From assembly GCF_007004645.1 (NCBI RefSeq), contig NZ_ML660024.1, positions 62,001 to 126,000 of the forward strand: a DNA stretch of 64,000 nucleotides, in the 5' to 3' direction. Positions 18,406-27,190 of the stretch are shown one piece after another. Source of the DNA: Aliiroseovarius halocynthiae (GTDB taxonomy: Bacteria > Pseudomonadota > Alphaproteobacteria > Rhodobacterales > Rhodobacteraceae). The notes below the pieces were generated by a model. The model worked only from the letters and a program-made list of their open reading frames with translations. It did no database searches and was not told the DNA's origin. The position numbers and the translations under genes were made by a program. The number at the start of each line of letters is the position of its first letter. The stretch's first letter is position 1.

Positions 18406-18458
18406 TTGACTCCTGCACAATCCCTTCGAACAATCATTGAACTGTAAGAATCAATGAT
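18406..18458 (+). promoter_or_regulatory. Candidate smc promoter with LexA-like box and inverted repeat
   Basis: TTGACT (18406-18411) and AACAAT (18429-18434), 17 bases apart, could be -35 and -10 elements. GAAC-N7-GAAC (18428-18442), the alphaproteobacterial LexA half-site spacing read on this strand, overlaps the -10. A perfect 8-bp inverted repeat, ATCATTGA (18433-18440) and TCAATGAT (18451-18458), follows with a 10-bp spacer. About two GAAC/GTTC-type boxes are expected by chance in 64 kb, so position is the main support. Confidence 0.45.
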
Positions 18459-18470
18459 GAGGCAGACCGC

Positions 18471-21400
18471 TTGCGGTTTTCAAAACTCCGTCTGAATGGC
18501 TTTAAAAGCTTTGTAGACCCGACCGATCTGGTGATCGCGGACGGGCTGACGGGTGTGGTTGGACCAAACGGTTGCGGCAAATCCAACCTGCTGGAAGCGC
18601 TGCGCTGGGTCATGGGTGAAAACCGCCCGACCGCCATGCGTGGCGGCGGAATGGAGGATGTGATCTTTGCCGGTGCAGCCTCGCGCCCGGCCCGTAACTT
18701 TGCCGAGGTCTCGCTGCTGTTGGACAACAGCGAACGGCTTGCCCCGTCCGGGTTCAACGAAAGTGACAATCTGGAAATCATACGCCGGATCACCCGCGAC
18801 GCTGGATCTGCCTATAAGGTAAACACCAAAGATGTGCGTGCGCGTGACGTCAGCATGCTGTTCGCCGATGCCTCGACCGGGGCACATTCGCCTGCGCTGG
18901 TGCGGCAGGGTCAGATTTCCGAGCTGATCAACGCCAAACCCAAGGCCCGTCGCCGCATTCTTGAAGAAGCCGCGGGCATCTCGGGCCTGTATCAGCGCCG
19001 CCACGAGGCCGAACTGAAGCTGAAAGGCACCGAGACCAATCTGGCGCGTATCGAAGACGTGATCGAGCAGTTGGCATCGCAGCTTGGGCAACTTGCCCGG
19101 CAGGCGCGGCAAGCCGCACGCTATCGCACCATCGGGGACGACCTGCGTCGCGCCGAAGGACTGCTTCTTTATCGCCGCTGGAGAGAAGCCGACGCAGCAC
19201 GCGCCGAAGCGCAAGCACAGTTGACCGAACGTGTGAAGGCTGCTGCCGCCGCCGAAGGTGCCTCGCGTCAGGCGACCAAAGCCCGACAAGAGGCCGAGGA
19301 CCGTCTGCCGCCCCTGCGCGAGGAAGAGGCCATCGCCGCCGCCATCCTGCAACGCTTGCAAGTCCAGCGCGATCAGCTGTCGGATCAGGAAAGCCAAGCC
19401 CGCGCGCGCATCGAAACCCTGACCAGCCGCATCGCGCAATTGGCCCGCGATATCGACCGCGAAAGCGGGCTGAACAAGGATGCAGGCGAAACGATCGAGC
19501 GGCTGGAATGGGAACAGGCGCAGATCACCAAAGCCTCTGAAGGTCACGATGACGCGCTTGAGGCATCAAATGCAGATGCCCGTGACAGTGCCGCGATCCT
19601 GCAGGAACGTGAAGGCGACCTGACCCAACTGACGGAAGACGTCGCACGGCTGGCCGCGCGCCACCAATCAGCCCATCGTTTGCTGGATGACAGCCGCAAA
19701 ACGCTTGAGAAAAGCGAGGGCGAAGCGACCCGCGCCCGCGCCGCGATGGATGACGCCAAGGGCGCGGTGGACAAGGCAGCGACAGATTTTGATGCGGCCG
19801 GTGTGGCACACTCGGCGGCGTCCAAAGCCTCGGAACAGGCGGAAGCCGCATTGGTTGCCGCCGATGAAGCCCGTTCAGACGCACAGGCCCGCGAGGCAGA
19901 TGCGCGTGCCGCGCGGTCTTCTGCCGAAGGCGAAGTGAACGCGCTGCATGCCGAGGTTCAGGCGCTGTCCCGTCTGGTCGAACGTGATGCGTCCGAAGGG
20001 TCGCAGGTACTGGACAGCCTGCGCGTGAAATCAGGGTACGAGAAAGCCTTGGGGGCGGCGCTGGCCGACGATCTGCGCGCGCCAGAAATTGACGGCGAGG
20101 CGCCCTCGGGCTGGGCGCTTCTGCCGGGATATTCACAAGCGCAATCGCTGCCCGAGGGTGTAAACGCCCTGTCCAACTATGTCTCGGTGCCCGAAGTCCT
20201 GGCCCGTCGAATGAGCCAGATCGGCTTGGTCAACACAGAAGATGCCGCACGTTTGCAAGCGGACCTAAAACCCGGCCAGCGTCTGGTCTCGATCGAGGGT
20301 GATCTGTGGCGCTGGGACGGGTTCCGGGCGGGCGCAGAAGATCAGCCCTCGACCGCAGCGTTGCGGCTTGAGCAGCTCAACCGCCTGCAAGAACTGAAGC
20401 AGGATCTGGAAGAGGCCACGGCCCGCGCAGACGGTGCACGCGCAGCCCATGACGTGCTGAAAACCCGTCTAATCGAGACGACCGAAGCAGATAAACGCGC
20501 CCGCGATGCCCGCCGCGATGCTGATCGCGCCGTGACCGAAGCCAACCGCGCCCTGTCCCGCGCCGAAGCCGATCGCAACATCGCGGAAGGCAAGCTGGAA
20601 AACCTTGGGTTGGCGTTGAAACGTCACGAAGAAGAAGCCATGGGTGCACGTCAGCGTTTGACTGAGGCGGAAAAAGGTGTTGCCGATCTGGGCGATCTGG
20701 ACGCCGCACGCACGCAGGTGGAAGAGGTCAAGATGGCCGTCGAAGCCGCACGGATGACCATGATGTCCAAACGTTCGGCCCATGACGAGCTGCGCCGCGA
20801 GGGCGAAGCACGGACACGTCGTAGTCAGGAAATCACCAAAGAGATCTCGGGTTGGAAACATCGTCTGGAAACCGCCGGCAAGCGAATTGCTGAGCTGGAC
20901 GAGCGCAAGACGGAAAATGAGGCAGAGCTGAAAGACGCCCAAGCCGCGCCGGACGAACTGGCTGCAAAACGTGACGAGCTGGCCGACGCGATTGGCGAGG
21001 CCGAGACACGCCGCAAAGCGGCAGGGGACAAGCTGGCCGAAGGCGAAACCGCCGAGCGCGAAGCGGCCAATGCCGAACGTGACGCTGAACGCGCCGCCGG
21101 TGAAGCCCGCGAGGCCCGCGCCCGCGCCGAAGCCCGCGCCGATGCTGCCCGCGAAACCGTGACCCTTGCCGCTGAGCGCATTCAGGAAGAGATGGAAACC
21201 ACGCCGGGCGCTCTGCTGGAAACGCTGGATGCGGACCCCGAAAAGATGCCATCGTCCGAGCAGATCGAACATGATGTGAACCGCCTGAAACGCCAGCGGG
21301 ATTCTTTGGGCGCCGTCAACTTGCGCGCCGAGGAAGACGCCAAGGAAGTGCAGGAAGAGCACGACCATCTGCTGAGCGAGAAGACCGACCTGGAAGAAGC

Positions 21401-21926
21401 GATCAAGACGTTGCGCTCAGGCATATCCAGTCTGAACAAGGAAGGCCGCGAGCGTCTTTTGACCGCGTTCGAGCAGGTGAACGAAAGCTTCGGAACTTTG
21501 TTCCAGCACCTGTTTGGCGGCGGCGAGGCAAAGTTGGTTCTGGTCGAAAGCGATGACCCGCTGGATGCAGGGCTTGAAATCATGTGCCAGCCCCCCGGCA
21601 AGAAACTGTCGACGCTCAGCCTGTTGTCGGGTGGGGAACAGACACTAACGGCACTGGCGCTGATCTTTGCCGTCTTCCTGGCCAACCCCGCGCCCATCTG
21701 TGTGCTGGACGAGGTCGACGCGCCGCTGGACGATGCCAACGTGACCCGTTTCTGCGACCTTCTGGACGAGATGACGCGCCGCACCAACACACGTTTCCTG
21801 ATCATCACCCACCACGCAGTGACGATGTCACGGATGGATCGTTTGTTCGGTGTCACCATGGCTGAACAGGGTGTCAGCCAGCTGGTCAGCGTGGACCTGA
21901 AAAAGGCCGAACAGATGGTGGCCTGA
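18471..21926 (+). CDS. smc: Chromosome segregation protein SMC
   Basis: An 1151-residue SMC ATPase that, with ScpA and ScpB, loops and segregates chromosomal DNA. The N-terminal half-ATPase has Walker A GPNGCGKSN (about 32-40). Long coiled coils run to about 490 and from about 660 to 1000, around a hinge (about 500-640, with GYEKALGAALADDL). The C-terminal half has the signature LLSGGEQTLTALALIFA and Walker B VLDEVDAPLDDAN (near 1080). The start is a TTG at 18471 (RFSKLRLNGFKSF), preceded by GAGGCA; no in-frame ATG fits the family N-terminus. The upstream region has a LexA-like box and an inverted repeat. Confidence 0.97.
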   Translation: MRFSKLRLNGFKSFVDPTDLVIADGLTGVVGPNGCGKSNLLEALRWVMGENRPTAMRGGGMEDVIFAGAASRPARNFAEVSLLLDNSERLAPSGFNESDNLEIIRRITRDAGSAYKVNTKDVRARDVSMLFADASTGAHSPALVRQGQISELINAKPKARRRILEEAAGISGLYQRRHEAELKLKGTETNLARIEDVIEQLASQLGQLARQARQAARYRTIGDDLRRAEGLLLYRRWREADAARAEAQAQLTERVKAAAAAEGASRQATKARQEAEDRLPPLREEEAIAAAILQRLQVQRDQLSDQESQARARIETLTSRIAQLARDIDRESGLNKDAGETIERLEWEQAQITKASEGHDDALEASNADARDSAAILQEREGDLTQLTEDVARLAARHQSAHRLLDDSRKTLEKSEGEATRARAAMDDAKGAVDKAATDFDAAGVAHSAASKASEQAEAALVAADEARSDAQAREADARAARSSAEGEVNALHAEVQALSRLVERDASEGSQVLDSLRVKSGYEKALGAALADDLRAPEIDGEAPSGWALLPGYSQAQSLPEGVNALSNYVSVPEVLARRMSQIGLVNTEDAARLQADLKPGQRLVSIEGDLWRWDGFRAGAEDQPSTAALRLEQLNRLQELKQDLEEATARADGARAAHDVLKTRLIETTEADKRARDARRDADRAVTEANRALSRAEADRNIAEGKLENLGLALKRHEEEAMGARQRLTEAEKGVADLGDLDAARTQVEEVKMAVEAARMTMMSKRSAHDELRREGEARTRRSQEITKEISGWKHRLETAGKRIAELDERKTENEAELKDAQAAPDELAAKRDELADAIGEAETRRKAAGDKLAEGETAEREAANAERDAERAAGEAREARARAEARADAARETVTLAAERIQEEMETTPGALLETLDADPEKMPSSEQIEHDVNRLKRQRDSLGAVNLRAEEDAKEVQEEHDHLLSEKTDLEEAIKTLRSGISSLNKEGRERLLTAFEQVNESFGTLFQHLFGGGEAKLVLVESDDPLDAGLEIMCQPPGKKLSTLSLLSGGEQTLTALALIFAVFLANPAPICVLDEVDAPLDDANVTRFCDLLDEMTRRTNTRFLIITHHAVTMSRMDRLFGVTMAEQGVSQLVSVDLKKAEQMVA

Positions 21927-21996
21927 CCCGGCTTCGCCCTTGCCCGTTTGTGATCAAGGGCCTAAGTTCTCTCTGAATTCTGATTTGGAGAAACCT

Positions 21997-22464
21997 ATGA
22001 AATCCATCCTTTTTTCCGGCGCTCTGGCCTTGTCCCTGCTGGCCGGTCACGTTGCATCGGCTCAGCAGGTCAAAGCTTCTGAACCTGAAAGCGTTCTGGC
22101 GTATTTCGAAGAGCTTGGCGCCCCTGCAAAACTGGTTGAAGACAGCGTCGGCGACCCCTCGGTCGAGGTTCAGTATTACGGAACCAGTATGGTCGTTTTC
22201 TTCTATGGCTGTCGCGATAATAAGAACTGCAATTCGCTTCAGTTTTTCGCCGCATATACCAAAGAAAGCGAGATTTCTTTGGACGGCCTGAACGAATGGA
22301 ACGCCGAGCAGCGCTATGGCCGGGCCTATCGCGCCGAAGATGGTCGCAAGATGCTGGAATATGACATCTATACCGGTCAGGACGGGGTCAGCATGACCGA
22401 TTTTGACGAGGTTTTTGACATCTGGACCGAAGCTATCAAAAGCTTCGAAGACGCGCTTTCCTAA
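21997..22464 (+). CDS. Secreted YbjN-domain protein
   Basis: A 155-residue protein with a Sec signal peptide (MKSILFSGALALSLLAGHVASA, cleavage near AQQ). The mature part fits the YbjN fold (related to type III secretion chaperones), with a paired alpha/beta layout ending in DFDEVFDIWTEAIKSFEDAL. YFYGCRDNKNCNSLQFF has two cysteines likely to form a disulfide in the periplasm. The ATG at 21997 follows TTGGAGAAACC, chosen over an ATG 57 bases upstream. It follows smc by 70 bases and ends at a strong bidirectional terminator. Function is unknown. Confidence 0.82.
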   Translation: MKSILFSGALALSLLAGHVASAQQVKASEPESVLAYFEELGAPAKLVEDSVGDPSVEVQYYGTSMVVFFYGCRDNKNCNSLQFFAAYTKESEISLDGLNEWNAEQRYGRAYRAEDGRKMLEYDIYTGQDGVSMTDFDEVFDIWTEAIKSFEDALS

Positions 22465-22467
22465 ATC

Positions 22468-22502
22468 AAAATGCCCCCAACCTGATAGCTGGGGGCATTT
22501 TT
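22468..22502. terminator. Bidirectional rho-independent terminator
   Basis: AAAATGCCCCC (22468-22478) pairs with GGGGGCATTTT (22491-22501), giving an 11-bp stem with a 12-base loop, with A and T runs on both flanks. It separates the YbjN-domain gene from the convergent lytic transglycosylase gene. Confidence 0.9.
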
Positions 22503-22503
22503 C

Positions 22504-23685
22504 TTAGAGTGCATTCAAAAGTTTTACCGTCGGCCACGCGTCTGCAGGCAGGCCCAGCCGGACTTGTTCTTTCTGGATGGCGGCGCGGGTCTTTGCCCCC
22601 AGAATACCGTCAATCTTGCCCACGTCATGCCCGCGCGCCGACAGTTTCTTTTGCAGCGCTTTCATCTGCTGACCTGTGAAGGCCGGGTCGGGATTTCCCG
22701 CATTGAACACCGGTGCACCTTCCAGCCGGGTGGCAAAATAGGCGGCGGTGGTCACATAGACGAAGCTTTGGTTCCACTCGAAATACACACGGAAATTTGG
22801 ATAGGCGATGAAAGCTGGCCCCTTGCGTCCCTGCGGCAGGATGATCGACGCAGGCAGGTCCCCTGCACCCAGTTTTCCCGCCCGCGGCGAGACGCCCAGC
22901 GCCGCCCAGTCGGACACGTTTTTTGTTGTGTCCAACCCGGTCTCGGCCCAGTTCAGATCAGAGGGGACGGTCACCTCTTGCAACCACGGCTCGCCTGCAC
23001 GCCAGCCAAGGCCCCGAAGCATATTGGCCCCAGACAAAAGCGCATCGGCTGGCGTTTTGCGTAGGTCAATTTTTCCATCGCCATTGCCGTCCACTCCGGC
23101 CTCGATGATGTCGCCGGGCAGCATCTGAACCATGCCGATTTCACCTGCCCATGCACCGGTCGACGTGGACGGGTTGAACGCGCCTGTTTCAAACAGTTCA
23201 AGCGCTGCGAACACCTGCGGCTGGAACAGCTCGGGGCGGCGGCAATCATGGGACAGCGTGACCAGAGAGTTCAGCGTATTAAAGTCCCCCTGGAAGGCGC
23301 CATAGTCAGTCTCGAACGCCCAGAAGGCGGTTAGAACCCCACGGCTAACACCGTATTCGGACTCCATCCGATCAAAGACAGCCGCATGTTTGCGCAACAT
23401 TGCACGGCCACGGTCGATCCGGTCTTTGCTGATTAAACGACGCGAGAAATCGACGAATGGCCGTTGAAAGATCCCTTGCGAACGGTCCGCGTTCAGCGTG
23501 GCTGAATCCTGTCGAACCGACGCGAAGAATTTGTCCACGCTTGCCTTAGAATGCCCCTTGGCGATGGCCGCGTCTTTCATGGCGCTGACAAAGCCCTTGA
23601 AGCTGCCGCCACACGCCACGGTTTGCGCCTGTGCGGGCAGGGTCATCGCGAATGCGACAACCGCCGCCGAAAGAATTTTTTGCAT
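22504..23685 (-). CDS. Lytic murein transglycosylase, MltB family
   Basis: A 393-residue exported enzyme. Residues 1-20 are a signal peptide ending ALPAQAQT. The SLT_2 domain (about 25-315) shows AFWAFETDYGAFQGDFNTL with the catalytic glutamate near 120, GEIGMVQMLPGDIIEAGVDGNGDG near 180, and FIAYPNFRVYFEWNQS. A C-terminal peptidoglycan-binding domain (about 330-393, GQQMKALQKKLSARGHDVGKIDG) follows. It lacks an obvious lipobox, so it is probably soluble periplasmic rather than a lipoprotein. This is the second transglycosylase in the window, from a different family than the one at 2059. Confidence 0.92.
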   Translation of the reverse strand: MQKILSAAVVAFAMTLPAQAQTVACGGSFKGFVSAMKDAAIAKGHSKASVDKFFASVRQDSATLNADRSQGIFQRPFVDFSRRLISKDRIDRGRAMLRKHAAVFDRMESEYGVSRGVLTAFWAFETDYGAFQGDFNTLNSLVTLSHDCRRPELFQPQVFAALELFETGAFNPSTSTGAWAGEIGMVQMLPGDIIEAGVDGNGDGKIDLRKTPADALLSGANMLRGLGWRAGEPWLQEVTVPSDLNWAETGLDTTKNVSDWAALGVSPRAGKLGAGDLPASIILPQGRKGPAFIAYPNFRVYFEWNQSFVYVTTAAYFATRLEGAPVFNAGNPDPAFTGQQMKALQKKLSARGHDVGKIDGILGAKTRAAIQKEQVRLGLPADAWPTVKLLNAL

Positions 23686-23733
23686 CTGAATACCTTTGGT
23701 TCTCTGCTCGACCGGCAGATTACCGGATTCGCA

Positions 23734-24651
23734 TCAAGTGGCAACCGACAGAAGGAACACGATCCCGATAAAGACCAACCATGCCGACCACAGCGCATCG
23801 ACGGCCTGATCTACCTCTTTCGCGCCGATATCGCGCGCACCTTCGTCATTCACCCACGGGAAGTCCCGCATTTCACCATGATAGGCACGGGGGCCGGACA
23901 GAGCGACATTCAAGGTGCGGGCCATTGCGGCCTCGGGCCAACCCGCATTGGGCGAGCGGTGAAGGGGCGCATCACGGCGGATCACATGCCACGCAGACCA
24001 TTTACGACTGGCCAAGGCCAAGATCACAGCAGTTAGGCGTGCGGGCACCCAGTTCAGTACGTCATCCAGACGGGCCGCGAATTTTCCGAACTCTTCATAG
24101 CGTTCGTTGCGATAGCCGATCATGCTGTCGGCCGTATTCACCAGCTTATAGGCCATCAACCCCGGAAGCCCCGCAATCAGGAACCAGAAGGCTGGTGCCA
24201 CCACCCCATCCGAGAAGTTCTCGGCCGCGCTTTCGATCGCACCACGGGCAATGGCGTCATCTGTCATGCCCTGTGTGTCACGCCCAACAATCATGGCGAC
24301 TGCTTTGCGCCCTTCCTCGGTTGATTGGCGCAGCGCGTCGGCCACGGCTTGCACATGTTGAGCCAAAGATTTCTGCGCCAGAAGGATCGCGGCGACGATG
24401 ATCTCGAGCAGCCCACCAAAGGGCAGGTGCTGAACAAATTGGCCAACTATCACTGCAATTGCGGCCAGAACGAAAATCCCCAAAGCGCCGTTAAAAAAGC
24501 GGTTGTCACCTTCATTCAAACCGCGCTCTAGCATTTCGATTGCACGGCCCATCAAGACTGCCGGATGTGGTACGCGTTTCCATGCCCAGTCAGGCTCGCC
24601 AATAAAGGCGTCCAGTATCAAAGCCAGAACAAGCGCCGAGGCGTAACTCAT
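23734..24651 (-). CDS. cobD: Adenosylcobinamide-phosphate synthase CobD (CbiB)
   Basis: A 305-residue membrane protein with several hydrophobic helices. CobD joins adenosylcobyric acid to aminopropanol (or its phosphate) to make cobinamide. Family marks are LILDAFIGEPDWAWKRVPHPAVLMGRAI near the N-terminus, VGRDTQGMTDDAIARGAIESAAENFSDGVVAPAFW near residue 140-175, and RRDAPLHRSPNAGWPEAAMA near 245. The ATG at 24649-24651 overlaps the cobC stop by four bases (ATGA), which fixes the start and indicates coupling. The gene is the last of a DUF1636-cobC-cobD operon. Confidence 0.94.
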   Translation of the reverse strand: MSYASALVLALILDAFIGEPDWAWKRVPHPAVLMGRAIEMLERGLNEGDNRFFNGALGIFVLAAIAVIVGQFVQHLPFGGLLEIIVAAILLAQKSLAQHVQAVADALRQSTEEGRKAVAMIVGRDTQGMTDDAIARGAIESAAENFSDGVVAPAFWFLIAGLPGLMAYKLVNTADSMIGYRNERYEEFGKFAARLDDVLNWVPARLTAVILALASRKWSAWHVIRRDAPLHRSPNAGWPEAAMARTLNVALSGPRAYHGEMRDFPWVNDEGARDIGAKEVDQAVDALWSAWLVFIGIVFLLSVAT

Positions 24652-25589
24652 AGGGCGGTCTCCAGCTGCGACCAGCGATCGGGATGCGGCAGGCCAAGGC
24701 GCAGCCACCGAGTGGAATAGGGGAAAATGCGTGACCACAAATGGTGTTCGGCCAAGCGGTCCTGCCACGCCTGTGCGTCGCCCACATCGTAAAGCCGAAA
24801 CAGCGTCGTGCCGCCCAGCGCGACTGCGCCGTTGGCCGTCATCAGCGCATCCAGTCGTGCTGAGTCGTCTGCCAGACGCGTGCGGGTTTCATTTGCCCAG
24901 TCATGATCCTGAAGCGCTTGCGCGCCAAGTTCCAACGCCGGACCCGAGACTTGCCACGGACCAATCGTGTCACGCAGCTTGGCAACCAGCACAGGATCTC
25001 CGATCACAAAGCCAAGGCGCAGCCCTGCAAGCCCCCAGAACTTGCCGAAACTTTTCAAGATCAGCACGCCGGGTTTTGTTGCAGTTTTGATCAGGCTTTG
25101 ATCGGGCATCACGTCGCAAAAGCTTTCGTCGATCACGGTCAGGTCGCGGTCCGTGTCCAAGCCGGGCCAAACACGACCATCGGGATTGTTGGGATGCACC
25201 ATGACGCAGGCGGGGGCTGAGTGCTCCACAACCTGCCACCCTTGCGCCTGAAACCCGGCGGCGTGTTCGTTATAGGTTGGGCCTTCGATCTGCACCTGAG
25301 CGGCGGGCAGAAGCGATGGGATGCGCGCAATCAGGGCAGATGCACCCGGAGCCGCCAGAACGGCAGCGCCATCGGGGACATTCCAAAAGCGGCGCGCCGC
25401 AGCCTCGAGCCGTGCAAATGCGCCCTTGTCGGGCAGCGCGGTCCATGCATCCGCCGAGAACTTTCCCACAGGATAGGGCAGCGGGTTGATGCCCGTGGAC
25501 AGGTCCAACCAGCCCGCACGTGTGCCGCCGAACCGCGCGATGGCTGCGTCCAGCCCGCCCCCGTGATCGCGTTCTTCCACTTCGGTCAT
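24648..25589 (-). CDS. cobC: Threonine-phosphate decarboxylase-like CobC
   Basis: A 313-residue fold-type I PLP aminotransferase-like enzyme. In the aerobic pathway CobC supplies the aminopropanol arm of cobalamin, probably by decarboxylating threonine phosphate. DLSTGINPLPYP near residue 28 is a family mark; VMVHPNNPDGRVWP, VIDESFCDV and the PLP lysine in LILKSFGKFWGLAGLRLGF are all present. The ATG at 25587-25589 overlaps the DUF1636 stop by four bases and is preferred over an in-frame ATG 60 bases upstream. It is coupled at both ends, to DUF1636 upstream and cobD downstream. Confidence 0.93.
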   Translation of the reverse strand: MTEVEERDHGGGLDAAIARFGGTRAGWLDLSTGINPLPYPVGKFSADAWTALPDKGAFARLEAAARRFWNVPDGAAVLAAPGASALIARIPSLLPAAQVQIEGPTYNEHAAGFQAQGWQVVEHSAPACVMVHPNNPDGRVWPGLDTDRDLTVIDESFCDVMPDQSLIKTATKPGVLILKSFGKFWGLAGLRLGFVIGDPVLVAKLRDTIGPWQVSGPALELGAQALQDHDWANETRTRLADDSARLDALMTANGAVALGGTTLFRLYDVGDAQAWQDRLAEHHLWSRIFPYSTRWLRLGLPHPDRWSQLETAL

Positions 25590-25957
25590 GTGTCCTCCGG
25601 CAAGGGGGCGTGGCGGGTTACGAAATGACCTTTCACAGCCTGCGGCCATTCACGATAAGGCACCTGCCCTGTCTCGCTATCCGCATGGGCCACCGCATAG
25701 TCGACGATTCCCTGCGCGGCATCCTCGGACACCTCGAACCGTCCCAATGTGTAGCAAAGCTTGCCATGCGCCTGAACGGTGACATTGCAGCTGTTGTCGC
25801 AGCCCATCATGCAAGACACGCGGCGGGTGCGGACAGGCGTACCGTCGGCCTGCGCCTCAATCAACGCGGCCAAGGCTTCGCCATCGGTCTGCTTCATTCC
25901 TCGTTCAGCCCAATCCGCGTGTTTGCAAGTGTCACAGATGGTGATCCAGGTTGTCAT
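25586..25957 (-). CDS. DUF1636 thioredoxin-fold ferredoxin-like protein
   Basis: A 123-residue protein with five cysteines arranged for a [2Fe-2S] cluster: C8 and C11 in ITICDTCKH, and C49, C53 and C57 in RVSCMMGCDNSCNV. This matches DUF1636, a metal-binding family regularly found with cobalamin genes; its exact role is unknown, and an electron-transfer part in corrin reduction is a common guess. It is the first gene of the cobC-cobD operon and overlaps cobC by four bases. The ATG at 25955-25957 follows AAGGAGCGCGCG. No cobalamin riboswitch is visible upstream. Confidence 0.87.
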   Translation of the reverse strand: MTTWITICDTCKHADWAERGMKQTDGEALAALIEAQADGTPVRTRRVSCMMGCDNSCNVTVQAHGKLCYTLGRFEVSEDAAQGIVDYAVAHADSETGQVPYREWPQAVKGHFVTRHAPLPEDT

Positions 25958-26115
25958 CGCGCGCTCCTTCATTGCTGGATCTGGTTCAAGCGGAAAATGC
26001 CGTGAAAGACAATGTAAATTGCGGCGTGCTATCCGAACGGAGCGACCAGCCCACCAAAAACGATTCATTTGGCAGAACGCCCAGAACGTGCCATACCGCT
26101 GCGGCGGAGTTTATG

Positions 26116-26505
26116 ATGCGTATTTTGATTATTGAAGAAAATCCCAGCCTGGCCCAAATTTGGTCGGCACATCTGATGCGTCAGGGGATGGAGGTTGCGC
26201 AGGCCTTATCCAAATCGCAGGCCAACGCGCTTTTGGCTGATCAAAGCTTTGACGCAGTTATCCTGGACGCCGACATTGACGGTGGGCGCCCCTTTGCACT
26301 TGCCGATTTCATCGCATATCGGCTGCCCAAGGCCCGGATCATCTTCGTAACCAGCAACAGCTTCTTTTCCGATGGTTCGATCTTCGCGCTGACATCGAAC
26401 GTCCATGCCTGTGTCCCGACTGATTCCGACCCGTCGGATATCGTTAGCCTGGTGGATCACCACGCACGCGCGGCCCAACGGCAATCCGATCATTTCGACG
26501 GATAA
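26116..26505 (+). CDS. Orphan single-domain receiver, degenerate
   Basis: A 129-residue CheY-like protein. ILIIEENPSLAQIW carries the acidic pocket, and FDAVILDADIDGGRP has the phospho-acceptor position (an aspartate near residue 54). FVTSNS supplies the Thr/Ser position. Where an active receiver has a K-P pair, this has ACVPTDSDP, so the conserved lysine is missing and the domain may be a pseudo-receiver. There is no output domain and no kinase beside it. Two ATGs are adjacent; the second (26116) is six bases from GGAG and was chosen. It diverges from the DUF1636-cobC-cobD operon. Confidence 0.8.
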   Translation: MRILIIEENPSLAQIWSAHLMRQGMEVAQALSKSQANALLADQSFDAVILDADIDGGRPFALADFIAYRLPKARIIFVTSNSFFSDGSIFALTSNVHACVPTDSDPSDIVSLVDHHARAAQRQSDHFDG

Positions 26506-26560
26506 CGCGTAAAATCAGGTTATGGCTTCCGTTTCCACGCAAACCTTCTAATGTCGCGGT

Positions 26561-27190
26561 ATGACACAGAATACTCCTGTTACCGCCGTCGTATTTGATA
26601 TTGGAAACGTCTTGATCCGGTGGCAGCCGGAAGAGCTTTACGACCAATGGATCGGCCAGCCCCGCCGGGAACAGATGTTCGCCGCTGTTGACCTGCACGG
26701 CATGAACGAACTGGTCGATCAGGGGCAAGACTTCCGCGACATGGTCTATGACGCCGCCGAAAAGCATCCCGAATTTCGCACGGAAATCCTGTGGTGGCAT
26801 GATCGCTGGCTTCAGCTGGCGCAACCCGCCATTGACCTGTCCGTCGCCACGCTGCGCGCGCTGAAGGCCCGAGGCGTGCCCGTTTTCGCGTTGTCCAATT
26901 TCGGGATCCAGACCTTCGACATTGCCGAGGCAGAATATGACTTCCTGTCCGCGTTTGATCGTCGGTATATCTCGGGCCAAATGGGTGTGACCAAGCCCAG
27001 CGCGCAGATCTACCAAATGCTCGAGGATGATTGCGGCCACGCACCGGGCGGCCTTTTGTTCACCGATGATCGGCCCGAAAACATTGCCGCTGCAGAAGCG
27101 CGTGGCTGGCAGGTACATCACTTTACCTCGCCCCGCGGTTGGGCAGACGCGCTTATCGCGCGCAACCTGATCAAAGAGACCGACCTATGA
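26561..27190 (+). CDS. HAD-superfamily hydrolase, YihX-like
   Basis: A 209-residue HAD phosphatase of subfamily IA. Motif I is VVFDIGNVLIRWQPEELYD, in which the usual second aspartate is replaced (D-x-G-x-V), as in YihX, a sugar-1-phosphate phosphatase. Motif II is FALSNFG, the motif III lysine lies in QMGVTKPSAQIYQ, and motif IV is LLFTDDRPENIAAA. A four-helix cap is inserted between motifs I and II. The physiological substrate is unknown. Its stop overlaps the start of the ornithine cyclodeaminase family gene by four bases. Confidence 0.88.
   Translation: MTQNTPVTAVVFDIGNVLIRWQPEELYDQWIGQPRREQMFAAVDLHGMNELVDQGQDFRDMVYDAAEKHPEFRTEILWWHDRWLQLAQPAIDLSVATLRALKARGVPVFALSNFGIQTFDIAEAEYDFLSAFDRRYISGQMGVTKPSAQIYQMLEDDCGHAPGGLLFTDDRPENIAAAEARGWQVHHFTSPRGWADALIARNLIKETDL

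Noticed and set aside
20469-21368. 299-codon open frame on the minus strand within smc
   Set aside because: It mirrors the coiled-coil coding sequence of smc and gives a Phe/Gly-rich translation without family features.
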